Shown in pieces: positions 7,237 through 14,841 of a stretch of 64,000 bases of DNA. The translations under genes and the position numbers were made by a program. The notes below the pieces were generated by a model. That model was not told the DNA's origin. It searched no databases and worked only from the letters and a program-made list of their open reading frames with translations. The first letter of the stretch is position 1, and every line of letters starts with the position of its first letter. The stretch is from Fen-1364 sp049515135 (GTDB lineage: Bacteria; Spirochaetota; Spirochaetia; SZUA-6; Fen-1364). The stretch is from assembly GCA_049515135.1 (NCBI GenBank), contig JBEKUJ010000020.1:1-64000 (forward strand). Reading direction: 5' to 3'.

Positions 7237-8302
7237 GTTCCTTTTCGCTCTCCGCGGTCATTTTTCTTTCTTCAACATCTTCCAATATCTGACCTTCCGT
7301 GCCGCATATGCCGCAATCACAGCGCTTCTGATCTCCTTCCTGTTCGGGCCATGGGTCATCGCGAGGCTGCGGGCAATCAAGACAAGCTGGGCAGCGCGGG
7401 AGGACACCCCGCAGACTCACAAGGCCAAGGCGGGGACGCCTACCATGGGAGGGGTGCTGATCATTCTCTCCTTTGTCGTTTCAGTCCTACTCTGGCAGGA
7501 CCTGACGAACGTCTATGCGTGGCTTCTTCTCTTCGGTGCCGTCGGCTTCGGCGCCATCGGCTTTGTTGACGACCTTCTGAAGATGTCCAGCAGGAAAAGG
7601 GGAATCAGCGCGGGCGTGAAGTTCGGCGGACAGTTCGTGATCTCGGCGGTCATTGTCATCGTCCTGTACATCCAGAGGGGGGAGAACACGACCCTGCTTT
7701 ACATTCCCTTTCTCAAGCGCGCTGTTCTGGACCTTTCCTGGATGTATATCCCCTTTGCCGTGGTCCTGATGGTGGGCTATTCCAACGCGGTGAACCTCAC
7801 GGACGGCCTCGATGGCCTCGCTACCGGGCTGGTCATCATGGTGGGCCTTGCCCTTGCGGTGCTTGCCTATGTGACGGGACGTCCTGATTTCGCCACCTAC
7901 CTCCAGATTCCGTACGTGAAAGGGGCGGGCGAGCTTGCCGTCTTCTGCCTGGCTGTGACAGGCGCTTCCGTGGGATTTCTCTGGTTCAATGCCCACCCGG
8001 CGGATGTCTGGATGGGCGATACCGGGGCGCTTTCCCTGGGAGGAGTGATGGGAGTCGTTGCCCTGGTGCTGAAAAAGGAGATCCTCATCCTGATCCTGGG
8101 CGGCGTCTTTGTCCTGGAAACGGCCTCTGTTGCCATCCAGGTGGTCTCCTTCAAGCTGACGGGCCGGCGAGTCTTCAAGATGGCGCCGCTGCATCACCAC
8201 TTCGAGCTCAGCGGGTGGCCCGAAAGCAAGGTCGTGACAAGGCTTTGGATCCTGGGCGGCCTGTTTGCCATCCTTGGCATCTCGACGTTGAAGATACAGT
8301 AG
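7229..8302 (+). CDS. mraY: Phospho-N-acetylmuramoyl-pentapeptide-transferase
   Basis: MraY moves phospho-MurNAc-pentapeptide onto undecaprenyl phosphate, making lipid I in the inner membrane. The product (357 residues, usual length) has about ten membrane helices and the family signatures KAGTPTMGGVLI, GFVDDLLKM with the catalytic aspartates, SNAVNLTDGLDGLATG, NAHPADVWMGDTGAL and the C-terminal histidine motif MAPLHHHFELSGW. The start is GTG with GGAGGG upstream, overlapping the murF end by 8 bases. Confidence 0.95.
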   Translation: MLKFLFALRGHFSFFNIFQYLTFRAAYAAITALLISFLFGPWVIARLRAIKTSWAAREDTPQTHKAKAGTPTMGGVLIILSFVVSVLLWQDLTNVYAWLLLFGAVGFGAIGFVDDLLKMSSRKRGISAGVKFGGQFVISAVIVIVLYIQRGENTTLLYIPFLKRAVLDLSWMYIPFAVVLMVGYSNAVNLTDGLDGLATGLVIMVGLALAVLAYVTGRPDFATYLQIPYVKGAGELAVFCLAVTGASVGFLWFNAHPADVWMGDTGALSLGGVMGVVALVLKKEILILILGGVFVLETASVAIQVVSFKLTGRRVFKMAPLHHHFELSGWPESKVVTRLWILGGLFAILGISTLKIQ

Positions 8303-8310
8303 GAAGGGAA

Positions 8311-9417
8311 ATGGAGCGGGTCGAAAAAGAGCGCGGCGACATCGTTCTGGTCATGCTGGTGATAGCGATTCTCGGCGTGGGGACCGCGCTGCTCTTTTCC
8401 GCTTCCTACTCCTTTTCCGCACGGACGTTCCAGGACCCTTTGTACCTGGTGAAGCGCCAGCTCCTATGGACTGCGCTGGGCGCATTAGCCGCCTTCATCG
8501 TGTCGCTGACGCCCATGGAAGTGTTCCGCCGGGCGCTGCCGCTCCTCCTCCTGGCCACCCTTGTCGCCTCCCTCCTGCCGTTCCTTCCGGGCGTGGGCAC
8601 GCGCGTCCTGGGCTCTCGGAGGTGGATCACGCTGTTCGGTATGTCGTTCCAGCCCTCTGAGATCGTGAAGGTGACCCTCATCCTCTACCTGGCCTCGTAC
8701 TTTGCCCGGCGGGAGGAATCCGAAGGCATTCCGCTCGATACACTGATCCCGCCTTTCATCGTGGTGTGCGTCTTCGCCGCAATCATCCTGCTGCAGAACG
8801 ATTACTCGACGGCCATCTTCATCGTGGTCACCGGGCTCTCCATGCTCTTCATTGCCAGGGTCCGCACGCTGCATTTCCTGCTGGTGACGCTGTTGACGGG
8901 CACCCTCGGGTTTCTTCTGCTTTTCACGCGGGAGCACCGCGTGCAGCGCCTCCTTGCGTACTTCGACCTCTCGAGCTACCGCTCGGGAACCGGCTACCAG
9001 ATCGTGAATGCCAGGGCTGCGCTTGCGGGCGGCGGGTTCTGGGGAAGGGGGCTGGGACGCAGCATTGCCAAGCTGGGCCCCCTCCCCATGGCGCATTCGG
9101 ATTTCATCTACACCATCATCGGAGAGGAAACCGGCCTTCTGGGCGCCCTCTTCGTTCTGATCCTTTTCGCACTTCTCGCGTGGCGCGGCTTCCAGATCAG
9201 CCTGCGGGCGCCGGACAGCTTCTCCTCCTATGTGGCGTTCGGAGTCACGGCGGCCATCTCCCTGCAGGCCCTGCTGAACATGGCTGTGGCGGTCGGGCTT
9301 GTCCCAACCACCGGGGTGACGCTCCCGTTCTTTTCGGCCGGCGGCTCATCCCTGTTCGCAACCCTCGTCATGTGCGGACTGCTCGTAAACCTTTCTCGGA
9401 GGACCTCCAGTGTCTAA
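8311..9417 (+). CDS. ftsW: Septal peptidoglycan polymerase FtsW (SEDS family)
   Basis: FtsW polymerises lipid II into glycan strands at the septum together with a class B penicillin-binding protein. The product of 368 residues has about ten membrane helices and the SEDS signatures: GSRRWITLFGMSFQPSEIVK, QNDYSTAIFIV, YRSGTGYQIVNARAALAGGG, and the C-terminal TTGVTLPFFSAGGSSL. I call FtsW rather than RodA from its position in the division cluster; sequence alone would allow either. ATG 8311 has AGGAAGG just upstream and lies 8 bases after mraY. Confidence 0.9.
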   Translation: MERVEKERGDIVLVMLVIAILGVGTALLFSASYSFSARTFQDPLYLVKRQLLWTALGALAAFIVSLTPMEVFRRALPLLLLATLVASLLPFLPGVGTRVLGSRRWITLFGMSFQPSEIVKVTLILYLASYFARREESEGIPLDTLIPPFIVVCVFAAIILLQNDYSTAIFIVVTGLSMLFIARVRTLHFLLVTLLTGTLGFLLLFTREHRVQRLLAYFDLSSYRSGTGYQIVNARAALAGGGFWGRGLGRSIAKLGPLPMAHSDFIYTIIGEETGLLGALFVLILFALLAWRGFQISLRAPDSFSSYVAFGVTAAISLQALLNMAVAVGLVPTTGVTLPFFSAGGSSLFATLVMCGLLVNLSRRTSSV

Positions 9418-10258
9418 CGTGTATGCGCTTCGCGACCAGGCAGCCGGCGGCGGCCCTTCCGATTCCCGATACGGGCGCGGCGCTCCTTCGGCCCAGGCGC
9501 GGCTTGCCCGCCCCGTGCTGCTGTGCCTGACGGCGGCATGCGCGTTCTTCCTCCTTGCGCGCTATGCCATCCTGCCTGCCCTGACAGTCCGCCATGTCAT
9601 ATTGACAAGCGACGTGTCGATTTCCGAGGACGAGCTGCTTGCCATTTCCGGACTCCAGGGCACCTCGTACTGGCACTCCGTGGCAACCGACACCATCCGC
9701 AAGAGGCTGGAGGCTTACCCCCTCGTTCGCAAGGCCATCGTGGAAAAGGTGTTTCCCGACACGGTGCGTATGACCGTCTGGGGCAGGCAGCCGGTTGCGC
9801 TCGTGCTTGCCGACCTAGACGGTCGAAGCCTGCCGGTGGTCGTGGATGAGGAAGGGGTTGTTTTCAAAGTGTGTTCCACGAGCGCCGACCTCGATCTGCC
9901 GGTCGTCTCGGGGCTTCCAGCTGGAGAGACTTCCCTCGGGGGACGGCTCCCCGGCGTCTATGCGCCGCTTTTCTCGCAGCTCAAGACGCTGCGGGACAAG
10001 TCTCCGTCCCTCATGCGGCTTCTCTCCGAGGTGAGGATCGTTTCACACGGTCCACAGGCTCCTGAGGGAAGTTATGACCTCCTCGTCTATCTCACCACCT
10101 CGCAAGTGCCCGTGCTTGCAACGGGCACGATAGACGAAAGCCTTCTCAGGTACTCTCTCATGGTCCTGGACCTCTTGTCGAACCAGGGGGTTTTAAAGAA
10201 TATTCAGGAGCTCGATTTCAGGAGCGGCGAAGTGGTGTACAGGATGAAGGAGGGGTAG
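9410..10258 (+). CDS. ftsQ: Cell division protein FtsQ/DivIB
   Basis: FtsQ/DivIB is a bitopic membrane protein that recruits FtsL and later division proteins through its periplasmic domain. The product (282 residues) has a cytoplasmic tail of about 33 residues, one membrane helix (about 34-55), a POTRA domain starting at LTVRHVILTSDVSISEDEL, and a FtsQ beta domain with YPLVRKAIVEKVFPDTVRM followed by EREP-like WGRQPVAL. GTG 9410 overlaps the ftsW stop by 8 bases, with GGAGG just upstream. Confidence 0.88.
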   Translation: MSNVYALRDQAAGGGPSDSRYGRGAPSAQARLARPVLLCLTAACAFFLLARYAILPALTVRHVILTSDVSISEDELLAISGLQGTSYWHSVATDTIRKRLEAYPLVRKAIVEKVFPDTVRMTVWGRQPVALVLADLDGRSLPVVVDEEGVVFKVCSTSADLDLPVVSGLPAGETSLGGRLPGVYAPLFSQLKTLRDKSPSLMRLLSEVRIVSHGPQAPEGSYDLLVYLTTSQVPVLATGTIDESLLRYSLMVLDLLSNQGVLKNIQELDFRSGEVVYRMKEG

Positions 10259-10263
10259 AGGCG

Positions 10264-11499
10264 GTGGCATCCGAGGAGCTCATCGTCGGACTGGACATCG
10301 GCACGACAAAAGTCTGTGCCATCATCGGCGAGTTCAATGAAACCGGACAGCTGGAGATCATCGGCGTCGGCACCACCCCGTCGCGCGGCCTGCGCCGCGG
10401 GGTGGTGATCAACATCGAGTCAACGGTGAAGTCCATCCAGAACGCCATCGAGTCCGCGGAGCTCATGTCGGGCCGCGAGGTGCATGGAGTCTACACCGGC
10501 GTGGCGGGCGGCCACATCGAAGGGATCAATTCCCGCGGGGTCGTTGCAGTCACAGGCAAGGACAGGGAGATCACCAAGGAGGACGTGGACCGGGTCATCG
10601 ACGCCGCAAAGGCCATCGTAATCCCCATGGACCGCGAGGTCCTGCACGTGATCCCGCAGGAGTTTATTGTCGATCAGCAGGGTGGAATCAAAAACCCCGT
10701 CGGAATGGTCGGAGTGCGGCTGGAAGCTGAGGCGCACATCATCACCGGGGCGGTCACCTCGGCGCAGAACATCGTGAAATGCGTCAACCGGGCTGGTTTC
10801 AAGGTCAACGACATCGTCCTTGAGCCGCTGGCCTCCTCGAAGGCGGTTCTCACCGCGGATGAAAGGGAGCTTGGCGTTCTGCTCATCGACCTCGGTGGAG
10901 GCACCACGGACGTCCTGGTGCACCTGGAGGGGGCGCCGTACCACACCGAGGTGCTTTCCATCGGCGGTGAGCAGGTGACGAGCGACCTGTCTATCATGCT
11001 CAAGACGCCGCTGGAAGTCGCAGAGAAGACCAAGAAGGAGCACGGCTGCTGCTACGCGCCGGCAGTCATGGAGGATTCCGAGGTCGTCATCCCGGGGGTC
11101 GGCGGAAGGCCCCCGCGGAAGGTGGGACGCCGGGCGATGGCGGAGATAATCCAGCCCCGCATGGCGGAGATCCTGGGCATGGTGAAGGAGCAGATCGAGA
11201 AGAAGGGATACCTGCACCTGCTTGGCGGCGGCGTGGTTCTTACGGGCGGCGGTTCGCTCCTGGCAGGCACCGGGGAGCTGGCCTCAGAGATCTTCGGCCT
11301 GCCGGCCCGGGTGGGCTACCCGGTGAAGGTGGGCGGGCTGGTGGAGGAGTACTGCAACCCCATGTTTGCAACGGGGGTGGGCCTTGTTCTCTTTGGAGCT
11401 TCGCGAGAGGGAAGCGAAGGCTTCGACACAAGCTCGAGTGAGAGCACATTCACCAGCGTATGGGAGCGGATGAAGTCGTGGTTCAAAGACTTTTTCTGA
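10264..11499 (+). CDS. ftsA: Cell division protein FtsA
   Basis: FtsA is an actin-like ATPase that tethers FtsZ to the membrane. The 411-residue product shows the actin-family phosphate 1 motif GLDIGTTKVCAIIG, the SHS2-type insertion with RGVVINIESTV, phosphate 2 LLIDLGGGTTDVLV, and the adenosine motif GGGVVLTGGGSLLAG. It ends in an amphipathic helix (SVWERMKSWFKDFF), the expected membrane-binding tail. GTG 10264 follows the ftsQ stop by 5 bases with GGAGGGG upstream. It is separated from ftsZ by 93 structured bases, the largest gap in the division cluster. Confidence 0.94.
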   Translation: MASEELIVGLDIGTTKVCAIIGEFNETGQLEIIGVGTTPSRGLRRGVVINIESTVKSIQNAIESAELMSGREVHGVYTGVAGGHIEGINSRGVVAVTGKDREITKEDVDRVIDAAKAIVIPMDREVLHVIPQEFIVDQQGGIKNPVGMVGVRLEAEAHIITGAVTSAQNIVKCVNRAGFKVNDIVLEPLASSKAVLTADERELGVLLIDLGGGTTDVLVHLEGAPYHTEVLSIGGEQVTSDLSIMLKTPLEVAEKTKKEHGCCYAPAVMEDSEVVIPGVGGRPPRKVGRRAMAEIIQPRMAEILGMVKEQIEKKGYLHLLGGGVVLTGGGSLLAGTGELASEIFGLPARVGYPVKVGGLVEEYCNPMFATGVGLVLFGASREGSEGFDTSSSESTFTSVWERMKSWFKDFF

Positions 11500-11507
11500 T
11501 GAAATAG

Positions 11508-11562
11508 AAGACACGTCCGTGTCTTGGGTGCGCCTTTCGTCCATCCATGGACTCGGCGCACC
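11508..11562 (+). promoter_or_regulatory. Structured leader between ftsA and ftsZ
   Basis: Three perfect stems occur in 55 bases. AAGACACG (11508-11515) pairs with CGTGTCTT (11518-11525). GGTGCGCC (11527-11534) pairs with GGCGCACC (11555-11562) and encloses GTCCAT (11539-11544) pairing with ATGGAC (11547-11552). The ftsZ ribosome binding site (a G-run at 11581-11590) starts 18 bases later. No T-run follows. This may tune ftsZ translation, stop mRNA decay or guide processing. Confidence 0.6.
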
Positions 11563-11592
11563 TCGGCGTCCGTGCCTACGGGAGGGGGGGAC

Positions 11593-12750
11593 ATGAACAT
11601 CGAGCTTTTCGACACAAAAGGGGTCAGCCCGACAATCATTAAAGTCGTCGGGGTAGGCGGCGGCGGCAGCAATGCCGTCAACCGCATGATCGCCATGGGG
11701 CTGAAGAACGTCTCGTTCGTGGCGGTCAACACCGACCAGCAGGCCCTGCACAGCTCAAACGCGGAGACCAGGCTGGCAATCGGCACAAAGCTCACCGGCG
11801 GGCTGGGAGCGGGAGGCATTCCCGAGATCGGGGAAAAGGCCGCCCTTGAGGACGAGGAGAGGCTGCAGATCCTCCTGAAAGGCGCGGACATGGTGTTCAT
11901 CACCGCCGGCATGGGCGGCGGGACGGGCACGGGCGCCGCGCCCATCGTGGCCAAGGTTGCGCGGCAGATCGGCGCCCTCACGGTTGCAGTGGTGACCAAG
12001 CCTTTCGATTTCGAAGGCAAGCGAAAAATGCAGCTGGCGGAAGAAGGCATCGGGAAGCTCCGCCAGGAGGTGGACACCCTCATCACCATCCCCAACCAGC
12101 ATCTCCTGAAGATCGCGGAGAAACGCACTCCCATCCGTGAAGCCTTTTTCATGGCTGACGAGGTCCTGCGCCAGGGGGTGCAGGGGATCTCGGACCTGAT
12201 CACCGAACCGGGGGAAATCAACATCGATTTCGCGGACGTGCGCACCATCATGAAGGGCAAGGGCGACGCCCTGATGGGCATCGGCATCGGCTCAGGGGAC
12301 AACCGGGCCACGGACGCGGCCACCAACGCGATCAGCAACCCACTCCTGGAGGACGCGCGGGTGGAGGGGGCCAAGGGGATCCTGGTCAACGTCACCGGCG
12401 GGTTCGACTTCAGCCTTTCCGAATACGAGGAAGTGCTCAAGATCATCACGGCCAATGCGGACGATGACGCTCTGATCATCCCCGGCACGTCGATCATGGA
12501 GTCCATGAACGACCGGATCCGCGTCACCGTGATAGCCACCGGCTTCACATCGGAAAAGAAGCCCCAGCTCCCGCCGGAGCCCGAGCGGCATGAGGGGGAG
12601 ATGATCCCCTACGAGGAGTGGGCCTCCATGGGCAAGTCTGCGCACCGCTCTCATGCGGAGGATTTCCTGCTGGGCAGGAACTCCCGGGAAGCCGACCTGA
12701 GCGTGCCCACGGTCCTCCGCGAGAAGCGCGTTGCGGGCCAGAAGGAATGA
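11593..12750 (+). CDS. ftsZ: Cell division GTPase FtsZ
   Basis: FtsZ is the tubulin-like GTPase that polymerises into the division ring. The product (385 residues) has VVGVGGGGSNAVNRMI at the N-terminus, NTDQQAL, the tubulin signature GGGTGTGAAP near residue 110, the RTPIREAF helix, and the T7-loop region SDLITEPGEINIDFADVRTI. A short linker leads to the C-terminal peptide ADLSVPTVLRE, the site that normally binds FtsA. ATG 11593 follows a strong GGAGGGGGGG. Upstream in-frame codons fall in the hairpin spacer and are rejected. Confidence 0.96.
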   Translation: MNIELFDTKGVSPTIIKVVGVGGGGSNAVNRMIAMGLKNVSFVAVNTDQQALHSSNAETRLAIGTKLTGGLGAGGIPEIGEKAALEDEERLQILLKGADMVFITAGMGGGTGTGAAPIVAKVARQIGALTVAVVTKPFDFEGKRKMQLAEEGIGKLRQEVDTLITIPNQHLLKIAEKRTPIREAFFMADEVLRQGVQGISDLITEPGEINIDFADVRTIMKGKGDALMGIGIGSGDNRATDAATNAISNPLLEDARVEGAKGILVNVTGGFDFSLSEYEEVLKIITANADDDALIIPGTSIMESMNDRIRVTVIATGFTSEKKPQLPPEPERHEGEMIPYEEWASMGKSAHRSHAEDFLLGRNSREADLSVPTVLREKRVAGQKE

Positions 12751-12760
12751 AGGAGCTGCC

Positions 12761-13798
12761 ATGAGCGCAGCCCGCGACATAACCGCAGAGTTCGCACAGT
12801 ATCTTCAGGCGGAGCGCGGCTTGTCCCCGCTCACCGTGTCCACGTATGCGGCGGAGGTAAGGCAGTTCCTTGATTTTCTGGACGCAGGAGGCAGGGACCT
12901 TTCAGAGGCGTCAATCGCCGACGTGACCGGCTACATCATCAGGAGGCAGGTCGACGGCGTGGATCCCCGCACCCTTGCCAAGGGCTCTTCCGCCATCCGT
13001 TCATTCTTCCGGTTTCTCGTGCTCGACGGAAAGAGGGTCGGGAACCCCGCCCGGCTCCTGGATGCGCCACGGGTGGCGAAGCGCATCCCGCGGTTCCTCA
13101 AGCTGGAAGAGGTGGATCGCCTGCTTGCGGCCTGTCCGGCGGACACTGCTCTGGGCCGGCGGGACAGGGCCCTTTTCGAGCTGATCTACTCATGCGGTCT
13201 TCGCGTGAGCGAGGCTGTCGAGCTCACCCTGGACAGGGTGGCCTTGTCGCAGATGGTGGTCCGGGTCATGGGAAAAGGCTCGCGCGAACGGCTTGTGCCC
13301 CTCGGGGCGCGGGGGAAACAGGAGCTGGCGGCATACCTGTCCCAGGTTCGGCCCGGCCTGCTACGCAAGGGAAAAGCGGTTGACTGGCTGTTCCTGGGAC
13401 GCGGCGGCCGTAAGCTGTCACGCAAGACCGTGTGGAAGACCTTTGCGCAGGCGGCAGCGCGCGCCGGAATAGAGACATCGAAGGTGCACGCTCTGCGTCA
13501 CTCCTTTGCGACGCATCTCCTGCAGGGGGGTGCGGACCTGCGGTCCGTGCAGGAGCTCCTGGGCCATGCCGACATAGGCACAACCCAGATCTATACCCAC
13601 GTGAGCCAGGACGTGCTGAAACGGACGCACCGCGAGTTTCATCCGAGGGGAGGGAAGCCGCAGGCTGACCTCCCCGAGGGCGGCAGCGGTCCGCAGGACC
13701 GCGGGAGCCCCCGCGGCGCGAGCGTGAGCGAGCGCAGCGCTGGCGGGCAGCCACAGGGAGGCCAGGGCGCCACGACCGAGCAGGGGGATTCCCAATGA
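12761..13798 (+). CDS. Tyrosine recombinase XerC/XerD-like (first copy)
   Basis: This is a site-specific recombinase of the type that resolves chromosome dimers at dif with FtsK. The 345-residue product has the core-binding SAM-like domain (1-105) and the catalytic domain with all the expected residues: Arg in SCGLRVSEAVEL, Lys in MGKGSRERLVP, HALRHSFATHLL, His in LLGHADIGTT, and the Tyr nucleophile in TQIYTHV. After HREFHPRGGK there is an unusual tail of about 45 Gly/Gln/Ser-rich residues encoded by palindrome-rich DNA. ATG 12761 follows AAGGAG. Its stop overlaps dprA as ATGA. It could be XerC or XerD; a second copy starts at 16978. Confidence 0.9.
   Translation: MSAARDITAEFAQYLQAERGLSPLTVSTYAAEVRQFLDFLDAGGRDLSEASIADVTGYIIRRQVDGVDPRTLAKGSSAIRSFFRFLVLDGKRVGNPARLLDAPRVAKRIPRFLKLEEVDRLLAACPADTALGRRDRALFELIYSCGLRVSEAVELTLDRVALSQMVVRVMGKGSRERLVPLGARGKQELAAYLSQVRPGLLRKGKAVDWLFLGRGGRKLSRKTVWKTFAQAAARAGIETSKVHALRHSFATHLLQGGADLRSVQELLGHADIGTTQIYTHVSQDVLKRTHREFHPRGGKPQADLPEGGSGPQDRGSPRGASVSERSAGGQPQGGQGATTEQGDSQ
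13686..13766. repeat. Palindrome-rich element inside the 3' end of the first xer gene
   Basis: GCGGTCC (13686-13692) pairs with GGACCGC (13696-13702) around GCA, followed by further GC-rich dyads in GCGCGAGCGTGAGCGAGCGC (13716-13735) and flanking CCCGC/GCGGG arms. The stretch is translated as the low-complexity tail of the recombinase. It looks like an extragenic palindromic element that has become coding. Confidence 0.4.
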
Positions 13799-14841
13799 TG
13801 AAATCGGCAGCGACGTTCCGGCCGTTGATTTCATGCATGGAAACGCTGGACAGGATCCCGTTGATCGGGCTGAGTCATGTGGAGTTCCTGACACCGAGGG
13901 AGAAGCTCACGCTCATCGAGATGCTCGGCTCTCCTGCGCGCGTGTTCGGGCTTTCCCTTCGGGACATTTGCTCGCTGATCAGACGTCCTTTGAGGACGCG
14001 CCGCTGGAATCCGGCGGCAATCCTTGATGAGGCGGCAAGAACGGAAAAGCTCTTGACCCCAGGCGTGCTGGGATGCATCTTTTATTGGGACTCGACGTAC
14101 CCGCCGCAGCTCCGCGAGATTTTCGATCCGCCCGTAACGCTCTTCTATCGCGGAACGCTACCCGAAAACGGATATTTGCTCGCCGGAATTGTCGGGACTC
14201 GTTTTCCCACGGGAGGCGCCCGCAAGGCTGCGTTCGGGCTCGGCTTCGAGCTGGGCCGGCACGGGATCGGGGTCGTCTCGGGGCTCGCAAAAGGAGTCGA
14301 CAGGGAGGCGCATGAGGGATGCGTGAGGGCGGGAGGCTACTCGATTGCCGTGCTGGGAAGTGGGGTGGACCGGATTTACCCCACCTCCAGCGAACCGGCA
14401 GGGAGAGCGCTCCTGGAGGCGGGGGGCGCGGTGCTCAGCGAGTACCCGCCCGGCGCGCGCCCCCTGCAGTTCCACTTTCCTGCGCGCAACAGGATCATCA
14501 GCGGGCTTTCCCGGTCCGTGGTGGTGGTCCAGGCGCCCGAGCGTTCCGGAGCGCTCATTACGGCGGAGCATGCTCTGGACCAGGGAAAGGATCTGTACGT
14601 GCACGCGGCAGGCCTCTCGGGCAGCGTCGGCGCGGGAACGAGCCGTCTTGCAGAATCAGGAGCTCCGGTCATCAGCGGGGCGCGAGACCTGCTGCGGGAC
14701 CTGGGGCGGGAGTTTCGGGAGGCAAAAGGGCAGGGAGCGCCTCCGGGTGAATCCACGGGAGAAGCCCTTGCCCGCACTATGAAGGACGAAATGGATGGTG
14801 CCTGCGCCACGAAGGCCGGGGAAACCTACTGGAGAACATGA
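13795..14841 (+). CDS. dprA: DNA processing protein DprA
   Basis: DprA binds incoming single-stranded DNA and loads RecA during natural transformation. The product (348 residues) has an N-terminal helical region with the YPPQLREIFDPPVTLFYRG motif, then the Rossmann DprA/Smf core: GIVGTRFPTGGA, VVSGLAKGVDREAHEG, VLGSGVDRIYP, EYPPGARPLQFHFPARNRI, and ERSGALITAEHALDQGKDLY. There is no obvious winged-helix DML1 domain at the C-terminus. The ATG overlaps the xer stop; a second ATG at 13798 is equally possible. Whether this organism is competent is unknown. Confidence 0.92.
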   Translation: MMKSAATFRPLISCMETLDRIPLIGLSHVEFLTPREKLTLIEMLGSPARVFGLSLRDICSLIRRPLRTRRWNPAAILDEAARTEKLLTPGVLGCIFYWDSTYPPQLREIFDPPVTLFYRGTLPENGYLLAGIVGTRFPTGGARKAAFGLGFELGRHGIGVVSGLAKGVDREAHEGCVRAGGYSIAVLGSGVDRIYPTSSEPAGRALLEAGGAVLSEYPPGARPLQFHFPARNRIISGLSRSVVVVQAPERSGALITAEHALDQGKDLYVHAAGLSGSVGAGTSRLAESGAPVISGARDLLRDLGREFREAKGQGAPPGESTGEALARTMKDEMDGACATKAGETYWRT

